Source: Nocardia neocaledoniensis (GTDB lineage Bacteria > Actinomycetota > Actinomycetes > Mycobacteriales > Mycobacteriaceae). Taken from it: 57,848 nt of DNA. The position numbers and the translations under genes were made by a program. Shown piece after piece: positions 47,715-56,224 of the stretch. The stretch spans positions 1 through 57,848 of the forward strand of contig NZ_JARWOJ010000120.1 in assembly GCF_029868625.1 (NCBI RefSeq). The letters are read 5' to 3'. Numbering within the stretch: position 1 is the first letter of the stretch; the number at the start of each line of letters is the position of its first letter. Below the pieces are notes generated by a model. It was not told the origin of the DNA. It did not search any database and worked only from the letters and a program-made list of their open reading frames with translations.

Positions 47715-48907
47715 TCTCGCGCCTCGCACTCGGCGCGCTGGTCGTCGTGCTCGCCGGCTGCGGCACCGTCGACGGCGCCGCCACGGCCGGGGAGATCGAT
47801 GTCCGCACGCTCGAGGTCGGCAAGTACACGACCGCCCCCGCCGACGTCGAGGCCGCCCGCGCACCCACCGACGGGGCGACGCTGGAGGGCCTGCGGATGG
47901 CGGGTGCGGTGGTGCTGCCCCACGAGGTCGACCCGGCGCTGTCGCACGACTGGGGCACCGATGTCATCGACAGCCCGCGCAAGGCCGCCGACGCCTCGGC
48001 CATCTCGAATGTGAATCTGCCGACGCTGGAACGGCATCGGATGATCGTGGCCTTCGACGTCGCCGAGGGCGACCGGGCGTTCGACAGCAAGGTCCGCGCG
48101 ATCGACACCGACGCGCGCGTCACCCGGATCGTGCTGTTCCGCTTTCCCGGCGCGGCCACCGCGGAGACGGCGGCCAGGGAACTCGCGGCCGCCGATTTCG
48201 GGGTGAGCCCCGACAATCAGCCGGTGCCGATCCCGGGACATCCCACGGCACACGCGCACTGGCGACCGGGCGTGAAGACCATCGGGGCGATCTTCGCCGA
48301 GGGCGAGATCGTGGTGAGCATGTTCCTGCAACACCCGACGCCCGACATCGACGCGCTCGCGCGCCGGGTGGCCGCGATCCTGGACGCGCAGAAACCGCTG
48401 CTCGAGACATTCACCCCGACCGCGCCCGAGCGCATCGCGGATCTTCCGCGCGATCCCGACGATCTGTTGCGCCGCACGCTGATTCCCGGTCCGGCCAATC
48501 AGCGGATCGCCATCTCCTCCCGCGAGTACGCGGCGTGGCCGGGCCGGGCGAGTCTGCACTTCCGCCCGAGCGCGCCCGCCGAACTCGCCGCCGCCTGGGA
48601 CCGCGGCGGCGTGGACAGCGTCGCGAACGCCTACACCACGGACCTGTTCCGGTTCCGGGACGCGAGCGCGGCGCAGGACTTCGGCGCCACCTGGCACGAG
48701 ACACTCAGCACGGCCGCGCATCCCGTCGCCGGGCCCGAGCGCGTGCCCGGCGCCCGCTGCGCCGAGCGCCGGGCGGGCGACGAACCGGCGGTGGTGCGCT
48801 GCTATGTGAGCTATCGGCGCTACGGCGCGTTCGTCAGCGGGTCGGAGGCGACCGGGGTGCGTCAGCAGGCCGCCGCGCAGTACGCCTTGCTGGCGAACGC
48901 GCAGTAG
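47711..48907 (+). CDS. Lipoprotein of a Nocardia-type family (DUF7373-like)
   Basis: 398 residues, with a signal peptide VISRLALGALVVVLAGC and lipobox LAGC (Cys17). The rest has no recognised enzyme motif; the pattern (GEIDVRTLEVGKYTTAPADV, LEGLRMAGAVVLPHEVDPAL) recalls the DUF7373 lipoproteins common in Nocardia, by memory. Two cysteines near the end (GARCAERRAG, VRCYVSYRR) may form a disulfide. The GTG at 47711 overlaps the kinase stop by 4 bases; an ATG at 47690 is possible. Coupled to a membrane Ser/Thr kinase with an external domain, so the two probably act together at the cell surface. Confidence 0.75.
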   Translation: MISRLALGALVVVLAGCGTVDGAATAGEIDVRTLEVGKYTTAPADVEAARAPTDGATLEGLRMAGAVVLPHEVDPALSHDWGTDVIDSPRKAADASAISNVNLPTLERHRMIVAFDVAEGDRAFDSKVRAIDTDARVTRIVLFRFPGAATAETAARELAAADFGVSPDNQPVPIPGHPTAHAHWRPGVKTIGAIFAEGEIVVSMFLQHPTPDIDALARRVAAILDAQKPLLETFTPTAPERIADLPRDPDDLLRRTLIPGPANQRIAISSREYAAWPGRASLHFRPSAPAELAAAWDRGGVDSVANAYTTDLFRFRDASAAQDFGATWHETLSTAAHPVAGPERVPGARCAERRAGDEPAVVRCYVSYRRYGAFVSGSEATGVRQQAAAQYALLANAQ

Positions 48908-48908
48908 C

Positions 48909-49400
48909 TCAGAGCTGGGCTTCGATCGCGGCGACGAGCTCGGCCGCGTCCGGGGTGACCGTCGGCCGTAAGCGGCCCGCGACCGTGCCGTCGCGGGCGA
49001 TGAGGAACTTCTCGAAGTTCCACTGGACGTCGCCGGCGCTGCCGTCGGCGGCGGGCGTCTCCACCAGCGCGGTGTAGAGCGGATGGCGGTCGTCGCCGTT
49101 CACATCGGCCTTGGCCAGCAGCGGGAAGTCGACGCCGTAGGTGACCGCGCAGAACTCCTGGATCTCCTCGGCGGTGCCCGGTTCCTGTCCCATGAACTGG
49201 TTACAGGGGAAGCCGACGACGGTGAAACCGCGCTCGCCGTAGGACTTCTGCAGCTCGACCAGCCCGGTGTACTGCGGGGTCAGGCCACACTTGGACGCCA
49301 CGTTGACCAGCAGGACGGCCCGATCGCCGCTCAACGCGCCGAGCGTGGTGTCGTCCCCGCTCAGGGTCCGCACCGCAATATCTTTCACGTTCGTGCTCAC
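48909..49400 (-). CDS. Glutathione peroxidase family protein (thiol peroxidase)
   Basis: 163 residues, the normal length. The catalytic cysteine is Cys38 in VNVASKCGLTPQYTGL; other family motifs are VVGFPCNQFMGQEPG and WNFEKFLIARDG. Actinobacteria lack glutathione and these enzymes use thioredoxin or mycothiol systems to reduce peroxides. The cysteine in place of selenocysteine and the second cysteine in FPCNQF (resolving) match the thioredoxin-dependent class. The stop lies one base from the lipoprotein stop on the opposite strand. No ribosome site is obvious at the ATG at 49400. Confidence 0.94.
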   Translation of the reverse strand: MSTNVKDIAVRTLSGDDTTLGALSGDRAVLLVNVASKCGLTPQYTGLVELQKSYGERGFTVVGFPCNQFMGQEPGTAEEIQEFCAVTYGVDFPLLAKADVNGDDRHPLYTALVETPAADGSAGDVQWNFEKFLIARDGTVAGRLRPTVTPDAAELVAAIEAQL

Positions 49401-49491
49401 GCCAACACCCCAGTTTCTCGTCCCGTAACGGTTCGATCGTCACCGTACCGGAGCCCGATCGACGCGCAAGCGTCCCGCTGTCCGGGAATTC

Positions 49492-49505
49492 TGTAACACG
49501 TTCTT
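49492..49505. promoter_or_regulatory. KstR-like motif TGTAACACGTTCTT
   Basis: It matches the KstR consensus TnnAACnnGTTnnA in all defined positions but the last. It lies 60 bases before the GTG of a ketosteroid-dehydrogenase-like flavoprotein. KstR is the repressor of cholesterol degradation genes in mycobacteria and rhodococci. One chance hit cannot be excluded. Confidence 0.45.
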
Positions 49506-49564
49506 GTTTTGTCGCCGGGGAGGCGGCACCATTTCGGTACACACACCCGAGCACCGGAGGCACC

Positions 49565-51055
49565 GTGACCGAGCAACCCCACCGGATCGACACCGTCCGC
49601 CCGCTGCGCGCGCACGATGTGACGAACTGGGACTTCGAGGCCGACGTGGTGGTCGCCGGGTACGGCATCGCGGGCGTGTGCGCGGCGATCGAAGCCGCCA
49701 GGGCGGGGGCGCGGGTCCTCGTGCTGGAGCGCACCGGCGGCTGGGGCGGCGCCGCGGCGCTCGCGGGCGGCTTCGTCTACCTGGGTGGTGGCACGCCGTT
49801 GCAGCAGGCGCTCGGATTCGACGACACCCCCGAGAACATGGCGGCGTTCCTCACCGCGGCCCTGGGGCCCGGCGTCGACACGGCCAAGATCGAGGACTAC
49901 TGCGCGGGCAGCGTCGAGCACTACAACTGGCTCGTCGAGTGCGGTGTGCCGTTCAAGGAGTCGTTCTGGGGCGAGCCCGGCTGGGAACCGCCGCACGACG
50001 AGGGCCTGATGTACTCCGGCGGCGAGAACGCCGCGCCGTTCCTCGACATCGCCGAGCCGGCGCCGCGCGGGCACGTGCCGCAGATGGCGAACAAGAAGAC
50101 CGGTGAACGCAGCGGCGGCTACATGCTGATGAAGCCGCTGGCCGACACCGTCACCGAGCTCGGTGTCGCCGTCGAGTACGACACGCGCATCCGCAGGCTC
50201 ATCGTCGACGAGCAGGACCGTGTGGTCGGCCTGCTGGCGACCAAGTACGGCAAGACCGTGGCGGTGCGCGCGGAGCGCGGTGTCGTGCTGGCCACCGGCA
50301 GCTTCGCCTACGACACCGAGATGATCGATCGCTACACCCCGCGGCTGAGCGGGCGGCCCGGCGCCGCCATCGAGGAGCACGACGGCATCGGCATCCGGCT
50401 GGCGCAGGCGCTGGGCGCCGAGCTGGCGCACATGGACGCCAGCGAGGTCGCCATCTTCGGTGACCCGCAGATGATGGCGCGCGGCATCCTCGTCAACGGG
50501 CGCGGTCAGCGCTACGTCACCGAGGACACCTACCCGGGCCGGATCGGCCAGGCGACGCTGCTGCAGAACGACAACCAGGCCTTCCTGGTCATCGACGAGA
50601 CCTCGCTCGAGGAGGCACTCGCCACCGAGAGCGCGACCCCGTTCTTCCGGTTCCCGCCCAAGTGGGTGGCCGAGACCGTCGCCGAACTCGAGGCCGAGAT
50701 GGGACTGCCCGAGCAGACGCTGCAGACCACCGTCGCCACCTACAACCGGCACGCCGAGAACGGCAGCGACCCGCTGCTGGGCAAGAAGGCCGAGTGGGTC
50801 CGCCCGCTGACCCCACCGCTGGCCGGATTCGATCTGCGCGGATTCACGGCCGGCTTCACCCTGGGCGGCCTGCGCACCGATCTCGACTCCCGGGTCCTGC
50901 ACGTGAGCGGCGAGCCGATCGCCGGGTTGTACGCCGCCGGACGGTGTACGTCCGGGCTGTGCGCGTACGGCTACGTCAGCGGGGCGTCGCTGGGTGACGG
51001 CAGTTTCTACGGCCGTCGCGCGGGGAAGGCCGCCGCTGCCGCCGGCACCGACTGA
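49565..51055 (+). CDS. FAD-dependent oxidoreductase, KstD/fumarate reductase-like
   Basis: 496 residues. FAD-binding Rossmann motif DVVVAGYGIAGVCAAIEA with VLVLERTGGWGGAAAL, a second FAD segment GVVLATGSFAYD, and the C-terminal LYAAGRCTSGLCAYGYVSGA. The layout is that of the 3-ketosteroid 1-dehydrogenase/fumarate reductase group, but the C-terminal substrate region (usually TYPGPG in KstD) differs, so I would not call it KstD. It probably removes hydrogens from a steroid or related ring. GTG at 49565 follows CACCGGAGGCACC. A KstR-like motif sits upstream. The GMC oxidoreductase gene follows 153 bases later. Confidence 0.88.
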   Translation: MTEQPHRIDTVRPLRAHDVTNWDFEADVVVAGYGIAGVCAAIEAARAGARVLVLERTGGWGGAAALAGGFVYLGGGTPLQQALGFDDTPENMAAFLTAALGPGVDTAKIEDYCAGSVEHYNWLVECGVPFKESFWGEPGWEPPHDEGLMYSGGENAAPFLDIAEPAPRGHVPQMANKKTGERSGGYMLMKPLADTVTELGVAVEYDTRIRRLIVDEQDRVVGLLATKYGKTVAVRAERGVVLATGSFAYDTEMIDRYTPRLSGRPGAAIEEHDGIGIRLAQALGAELAHMDASEVAIFGDPQMMARGILVNGRGQRYVTEDTYPGRIGQATLLQNDNQAFLVIDETSLEEALATESATPFFRFPPKWVAETVAELEAEMGLPEQTLQTTVATYNRHAENGSDPLLGKKAEWVRPLTPPLAGFDLRGFTAGFTLGGLRTDLDSRVLHVSGEPIAGLYAAGRCTSGLCAYGYVSGASLGDGSFYGRRAGKAAAAAGTD

Positions 51056-51110
51056 ACCGCACCCCACCCGCCGGGCCGCCACTGTCAGTACGCTGCATGC
51101 AACGCCGGGG

Positions 51111-51156
51111 CCGGACCACGAGTCCGGCTGTGCGCACGGGGATTTCACCCGTGCGC
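51111..51156 (+). terminator. Tandem hairpins between the two flavoprotein genes
   Basis: Two stems follow the FAD oxidoreductase gene: CCGGAC-CACGA-GTCCGG (51111-51127) and GCGCACGGG-GATTTCA-CCCGTGCGC (51132-51156). Both arms are perfect. They would end or attenuate transcription ahead of the GMC gene. No T tract. Confidence 0.55.
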
Positions 51157-51208
51157 GGAGTGCGTTCAGTTGGCCACGACAGCAGCAGTACAGGATCGGA
51201 GTTGGACA

Positions 51209-52798
51209 GTGCAAGCAGGTGGGACGTCCGCGGATTACGTGATCGTCGGCTCCGGGTCAGCGGGGGCGGTGCTCGCGAATCGGCTCAGCGCCGACCCGGG
51301 CACCACGGTCGTGCTGGTGGAGGCCGGTCCGGCCGATGACGACAAGTTCGCCCACATTCCGGCGGCCTTCTCGAAACTGTTCCGCACCGAACGCGACTGG
51401 GACTATCTGACCGAGCCGCAGCCGGGTCTGGGCGACCGCCGGATCTACTGGCCGCGCGGCAAGACCTTCGGCGGCTCGTCGTCGATGAACGCGATGATGT
51501 GGGTGCGCGGGTTCCGCGCCGACTACGAGGAGTGGGGGCTCCTCGCCGGCGAGAAGTGGAACTTCGCGGCCGCGGTGGAGCAGTTCCGCAAGATCGAGAA
51601 GGTGCAGGACGCGCAGTTCCCCGACGAGGGCACACACGGGCCGCTGTTCGTCCAGCGCCAGCGCAGCCCCCGCGCGTCGACCCACGCCTTTCTCGAGGCG
51701 GCGCGTCAGGCCGGCCACGATCTCGAGTCGCCGAACCGTCCGGCGCCCGAGGGGTTCTCGCAGACCATGGTGACCCAGCGCGACGGCAGGCGCTGGAGCA
51801 CCGCCGACGCCTACCTGCGGCCGGCGATGAAGCGCGCCAACCTGACGGTGCGCGCCGAGGCACTGGCCACCCGCGTCCTCTTCGAGGGCAGCAGGGCCGT
51901 CGGCGTCGAGTACCTGCACGCGGGCAGCACGCACACGGTCACCGCCGCCAAGGAGGTCATCCTGTGCGGTGGCGCGGTGAACAGCCCGCAACTGCTGCAG
52001 CTCTCGGGCATCGGCGACCGGGAGGAGCTGAAGGAGCACGGCATCGAGGTCGTGGCCCATTCCCCCGAGGTCGGCGCCAATCTGCAGGATCACCTGATCA
52101 CCGCCCTCGGCTACAGCGTCGACGGCGATTCGCTGTTCGCGGCGGAGAAGCCGCTCGAACTGATCAACTACCTGGTCCGGCATCGCGGGATGCTCACCTC
52201 CAATGTCGGTGAGGCGTACGGCTTCGTGCGCAGCGAACCCGACCTCGAGCATCCCGACCTCGAGCTCATCTACGCGCCGGCGCCGTTCTACCACGAAGGG
52301 CTGGTCGAGGCGACCGAGCACGGTGTCGTGCTGGGCGCCATCCTGTTGCGTCCGCGCAGCCGCGGCCGGATCGGGCTGGCCTCGGCCGATCCGACGGCCA
52401 AGCCGGTGATCGATCCGCGGTACCTGTCCGACGCCGAGGGCGCCGACCGCGCCGCGCTGCTGGCCGGGTTGCGGGTATGCGCCGGTCTGGCCGAGCAACC
52501 CGCGCTCAAGAGCGCGCTCGGCCCGCTGATCTACCCGCCGCAGGCGCCGGACGATCTGGAGGAGACGATGGCGCTGTCCCTCGAGCAGTTCTCGCACACC
52601 CTCTATCACCCGGTGGGCACCTGCCGGATGGGGACCGACGCGGCCAGCGTGGTCACCCCGGAACTGAAGGTGCGCGGTGTCGAGGGCCTGCGCGTCGCGG
52701 ACGCCTCGGTGATGCCGTTGATCATCCGTGGCCACACCAACGCGCCGGCGATCCTCATCGGCGAGCAGGCCGCGGACTTCATCCTGGCCGGGTCCTGA
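51209..52798 (+). CDS. GMC-family oxidoreductase (choline dehydrogenase-like)
   Basis: 529 residues. FAD site [38 protein letters not shown] (GMC signature 1), [16 protein letters not shown] (signature 2) and the active-site pair HPVGTCRMG and [14 protein letters not shown] with the catalytic His. It oxidises an alcohol to an aldehyde or ketone; the substrate could be choline, a long-chain or a steroid-side-chain alcohol. The GTG at 51209 has GGAG 7 bases upstream and gives a 12-residue lead before the FAD strand; a TTG at 51170 is possible. Followed directly by the poly-G/C stretch, yet the C-terminus looks complete. Confidence 0.93.
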   Translation: MQAGGTSADYVIVGSGSAGAVLANRLSADPGTTVVLVEAGPADDDKFAHIPAAFSKLFRTERDWDYLTEPQPGLGDRRIYWPRGKTFGGSSSMNAMMWVRGFRADYEEWGLLAGEKWNFAAAVEQFRKIEKVQDAQFPDEGTHGPLFVQRQRSPRASTHAFLEAARQAGHDLESPNRPAPEGFSQTMVTQRDGRRWSTADAYLRPAMKRANLTVRAEALATRVLFEGSRAVGVEYLHAGSTHTVTAAKEVILCGGAVNSPQLLQLSGIGDREELKEHGIEVVAHSPEVGANLQDHLITALGYSVDGDSLFAAEKPLELINYLVRHRGMLTSNVGEAYGFVRSEPDLEHPDLELIYAPAPFYHEGLVEATEHGVVLGAILLRPRSRGRIGLASADPTAKPVIDPRYLSDAEGADRAALLAGLRVCAGLAEQPALKSALGPLIYPPQAPDDLEETMALSLEQFSHTLYHPVGTCRMGTDAASVVTPELKVRGVEGLRVADASVMPLIIRGHTNAPAILIGEQAADFILAGS

Positions 52799-52922
<124 letters not shown>

Positions 52923-53267
52923 TCACACCAGCGCAGCGGCCAGGGCGCCCGCCGCGAGCAGCAGATACGGCAGCGGATAGCCCAGGTGGCTGTACCAGCG
53001 TGCCCGCAATACGGTCAGTTCCGCGCAGACGAAGTACCCGACCAGCCCGGCCGCGGCGGCGATCGCCAGCGGCCGGTAGAACAGCCCGGCCAGCAGGCCG
53101 AGCCCACCCAGCGCCTTGATCACCGCCAGCGGTGTGAGAGTCCACGGCGCGACGCCGTAGTGGCGCATGTTCTCGCGTACCCAGTCGGCACGGACGACAT
53201 CGATCGCGGCGGCGGCCAGCGCGGCCACGGCCGCGAGCACGGTGACGACGACGAAGACGGTATGCAT
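52923..53267 (-). CDS. DoxX-like membrane protein
   Basis: 114 residues with four membrane helices, the DoxX layout: VFVVVTVLAAVAALAAAAID, then a short loop (RHYGVAPWTLTPLAVIK), ALGGLGLLAGLFYRPLA, GLVGYFVCAELTVLRA, and a final helix. ATG at 53267 follows GAGGAACCG. The gene is divergent from an ECF41-type sigma factor, and DoxX or related oxidoreductases are frequent neighbours of that sigma group, so it is probably the regulated gene. Exact activity of such proteins is not settled; redox or sulfur functions have been proposed. Confidence 0.87.
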   Translation of the reverse strand: MHTVFVVVTVLAAVAALAAAAIDVVRADWVRENMRHYGVAPWTLTPLAVIKALGGLGLLAGLFYRPLAIAAAAGLVGYFVCAELTVLRARWYSHLGYPLPYLLLAAGALAAALV

Positions 53268-53348
53268 CGGACGGTTCCTCCGGTCTACGGTGAGCGACGG
53301 CAAGTGCCGTTGTCTTCCTTGACGAACGGGCCGACCGAAAGGTGACCG

Positions 53349-54230
53349 ATGCGCGCGGATTCGCTGGCCACGGCGTTCGAGCAGCGACGCACGCGGCTGC
53401 GCGGGCTGGCGTTGCGGCTGCTCGGCTCGGCCGCCGAGGCCGACGACGCGGTCCAGGAGACCTGGCTGCGGCTGGATCGTGGGGCCGCCACCGAGATCGG
53501 CGACCTCGACGGCTGGTTGACCACGGTCCTGACCAGGATCTGCCTGGACGCGCTGCGGACCCGCACGCGGCGGGCGGAGACCACCGACGCGGCGGCGATC
53601 GGCACGGTCGCCACCGGTCGCGGCGTCGATCCCGAGGACGAGGCCCTGCTGGCGGACGCGGTCGGGCGGGCCATGGTGGTGGTCCTGGACGCACTCGGTC
53701 CCGAGGAACGCGTCGCGTTCGTGCTGCACGATCTGTTCGCCGTGCCGTTCGCCGACCTCGCCCCGATGCTGGGGCGGACACCGGCCACGGCCAAGAAACT
53801 CGCCAGCCGCGCGCGGGCGCGCGTGCACGCGCCTGCCCGGCTGGACGCGGTCGAACTGACAGCGCACCGCCGCGCGGTCGCGGCCTTCCTGCACGCCGCC
53901 CGGGAGGGTGACCTGGCCGGATTGCTGGCCGTCCTCGCCCCGGACGTGGTGCGCACCGCCGATCCCGCGGCCCTCGCGCCGGGGATGGCGGCGCTGGTCC
54001 GCGGCGCCGCCCGGGTCGCCGAGGGCGCGGTCGCGTTGCGGCAGCGCTCGCGTGACGCGGTGGCGCTCCTCGTCGACGGGCTCCCCGGCCTGGTGGTGGC
54101 GGCCGAGGGCAGGCCGGTGTTCGCGGTGACGTTCACCGTGCGCGCGGGGCTCATCACCGCCTACGACGTGGTGGCCGACCCCGACCGGCTGGCGGGACTC
54201 ACTCTGGCGCTGGACTCGGAACAGCCCTGA
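53349..54230 (+). CDS. ECF RNA polymerase sigma factor, ECF41/SigJ type
   Basis: 293 residues. Sigma region 2 is LALRLLGSAAEADDAVQETW with LRLDRG and LTTVLTRICLDALR; region 4 is DLAPMLGRTPATAKKLASRA. A C-terminal SnoaL-like extension of about 120 residues (from about 170) ends in VVADPDRLAGL, the counterpart of the NPDKL motif that controls ECF41 activity. ECF41 sigmas use this extension in place of an anti-sigma factor. ATG at 53349 follows GAAAGGTGACCG. Divergent from the DoxX gene, with an 81-base gap that should hold its promoter. I could not match the known ECF41 promoter consensus there with confidence. Confidence 0.92.
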   Translation: MRADSLATAFEQRRTRLRGLALRLLGSAAEADDAVQETWLRLDRGAATEIGDLDGWLTTVLTRICLDALRTRTRRAETTDAAAIGTVATGRGVDPEDEALLADAVGRAMVVVLDALGPEERVAFVLHDLFAVPFADLAPMLGRTPATAKKLASRARARVHAPARLDAVELTAHRRAVAAFLHAAREGDLAGLLAVLAPDVVRTADPAALAPGMAALVRGAARVAEGAVALRQRSRDAVALLVDGLPGLVVAAEGRPVFAVTFTVRAGLITAYDVVADPDRLAGLTLALDSEQP

Positions 54231-54311
54231 ACCATGGACGTTTCGGCACTCGATGCAAGATCGCGGCGAGTGCGTGTCGGCAGACGATGCGTCCGCGTAT
54301 CGCCCGCAGCG

Positions 54312-54788
54312 TCAGAGCGCCGGGACGCGCGCGAAGCCCAGTGGCGGCGTGGGCAACCGGTCCGACCGCAGGTCGTGGCGGAAATCGGGCAGCAACGGCA
54401 GCATGTCGACGTTGCGGGCGGCATAGCAGCGCACCATCGGCAGCGCCCGCGAGACCTCGGCCCGTTCCACCGGCTCCGCGTCGAGGAAGGCCATCGCCTC
54501 CAGCCCGAGTCCGAGGGTGTCGGCGATCCGCACGATCGAGGCCGACTTGCGGCCCCACCCCACCTCGACCGCCGAGAACATCTCGTACAGGCCGTGCCGG
54601 TAGAGCGTCCGCAGCGTCCGGGCGCGATCGCCCCGCGCGGCGACCGCGTGCAGCACCCCGCGCTCGCTCAACTTCGTCAGCGTCCGCAGCGCCTCGGGGC
54701 GCAGCGCGGTGCTGGTCGAGTCGTGGACCACACCGTCCCACAGGGTTTCGTCCAGTTCCCAGACCAGACAACGGACGGCAGGTCGCAT
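54312..54788 (-). CDS. Small FkbH-like HAD-family protein with altered nucleophile
   Basis: 158 residues. The motif CLVWELDETLWDGVV resembles FkbH-type HAD phosphatases (usually DLDNTLWGG), but the first aspartate, the phosphate nucleophile, is Glu11 here; Asp13 is kept. AVAARGDRARTLRTL and VGWGRKSASIVRIADTLGL match the following helices, and MAFLDAEPVERAEV is motif IV. FkbH proteins work in glyceryl-ACP supply for polyketides. With the altered nucleophile, it may lack phosphatase activity. It stands alone, with no polyketide genes beside it. ATG at 54788. Confidence 0.78.
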   Translation of the reverse strand: MRPAVRCLVWELDETLWDGVVHDSTSTALRPEALRTLTKLSERGVLHAVAARGDRARTLRTLYRHGLYEMFSAVEVGWGRKSASIVRIADTLGLGLEAMAFLDAEPVERAEVSRALPMVRCYAARNVDMLPLLPDFRHDLRSDRLPTPPLGFARVPAL

Positions 54789-54997
54789 GGTGGTGCCCCT
54801 ATCGGTTCGTTCCGGCGCGGAGAACTCTACAACCACTCATAGCCGGGGACCAGACTTGTGACCGGTCACCACGTGGGCCCGCGATGCGCGCGTCGGCACC
54901 CCAGAACCTGATGTTCCATTCCGGCATCGCCGCCGGTTGGCTAGGGTGAAGTCGCTGGACAACGGGGGTGAGCAGTACTCGGGTGAAGGGAATTCAG

Positions 54998-56221
54998 ATG
55001 TCGGTCGACAATCGACCTCGGCAATCGCTGACCATCTCCGGTCAGCCGATGTCGTCGCCGTTGAAAGATGTCCGGACGCTCTCCAGGCAAATGGTCGGCC
55101 ACTTCGTCGCCAATGTCGTGCCCTGCGGCACGCTGCCTGGCGACGCCATCTCCGGTGACGTCACCACCATCACCCGCATCTGCCTCGAGTTCGCCGTGAG
55201 CATGCTCGACGGCCGCGACATCCCGAACAAACTGCAGCGCCTGCAGGACGCCGCCAGCGGCTGGGCCCGCGAGGGCGTGCCGATCGACACCATCCACCAC
55301 TCCATCGCCGAGGGCTTCAAGATGGGCCTGGACCTGGTCGTCGCCAACGCCTCGGTGAAGGACTACGACAACCTGGTCGACGGCGTGAAGATGGTGATGG
55401 AGATGCTCGACACCATCACCGCCCAGGTGTCGCTGGCCTACGTCCGCGAACTGCGCGGGGTCGTCAGCGAACACCACACCGCCGTGCACACGCTCACCTC
55501 GGCGCTGCTCGGCGGGCACAGCACCTCGACGATGGCCCGGGAATGCGGCATCGCCATCGCCGAGTCCTACGCCGTGCTGGCCCTGGCCATCCCCCCGCAC
55601 CGCGAGGAGGCCAATCCCGCGCTCGACACGAAGGTCGTGGCCCGCCGCAAGCTGCGCCGGGTGCAGGCCGAGCTGGCCAAGCGGTGTGGCGACACGGCAC
55701 TGTCGCTGCTCAGCGTCGACGGCGGCACCGTCCTCATTCCCGCCGACACCTTCGATCGGGAGGGGCTGGCCGCGCTCGTGGCCCAGCTGTCACAGGCCGC
55801 CCAGGTCGGCATCACCGCGGCCCTGGTGGAGACCTCGACCACCGGGGTCCCCGACGCCGCCGACCAGGCGCACGAGCTGCTCGACATGGTGCAGCGCCTC
55901 GAGGTGACCTCGGGCCTGTACCGCTTCGACGAGCTGGCGCTGGAATATCAGCTCACCCGCCCCGGCCCCGGCCGCGAGTTCCTCGGTTCGCTGCTCGACC
56001 CGCTGGACCAGTACCCCGAACTGCTCGAGACGCTGCAGCGCCACATCGCCAACAATCTCAACCGGCAGCGCACCGCCCGGGTGCTGCACGTGCACACCAA
56101 CACCGTGGACTACCGGCTCAAGCGGATCGGTCAGCTCACCGGTTTCGATCCGACCCAGCCGTCGGGCCTGTGGTACCTGCGCTCCGCACTCGTCGCGCGC
56201 ACCTATCGCGCCGCCGCCTGA
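54998..56221 (+). CDS. PucR-type transcriptional regulator
   Basis: 407 residues. The C-terminal 60 residues hold the PucR helix-turn-helix: LQRHIANNLNRQRTARVLHV followed by HTNTVDYRLKRIGQLTG. The central region (about 170-290) resembles the GGDEF-like domain of PucR/CdaR proteins, and the N-terminal helical part has no clear match. Such regulators respond to metabolic compounds. The ATG at 54998 follows GAAGGGAATTCAG. It ends three bases from the converging lipase gene stop; the pair has no terminator between. The 209 bases upstream contain no other recognised feature. Confidence 0.88.
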   Translation: MSVDNRPRQSLTISGQPMSSPLKDVRTLSRQMVGHFVANVVPCGTLPGDAISGDVTTITRICLEFAVSMLDGRDIPNKLQRLQDAASGWAREGVPIDTIHHSIAEGFKMGLDLVVANASVKDYDNLVDGVKMVMEMLDTITAQVSLAYVRELRGVVSEHHTAVHTLTSALLGGHSTSTMARECGIAIAESYAVLALAIPPHREEANPALDTKVVARRKLRRVQAELAKRCGDTALSLLSVDGGTVLIPADTFDREGLAALVAQLSQAAQVGITAALVETSTTGVPDAADQAHELLDMVQRLEVTSGLYRFDELALEYQLTRPGPGREFLGSLLDPLDQYPELLETLQRHIANNLNRQRTARVLHVHTNTVDYRLKRIGQLTGFDPTQPSGLWYLRSALVARTYRAAA

Positions 56222-56224
56222 CGC

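Noticed and set aside
49565..51055. Calling the flavoprotein 3-ketosteroid 1-dehydrogenase (KstD)
   Set aside because: The fold fits, but the C-terminal substrate-binding signature of KstD is not present, so only the superfamily is named.
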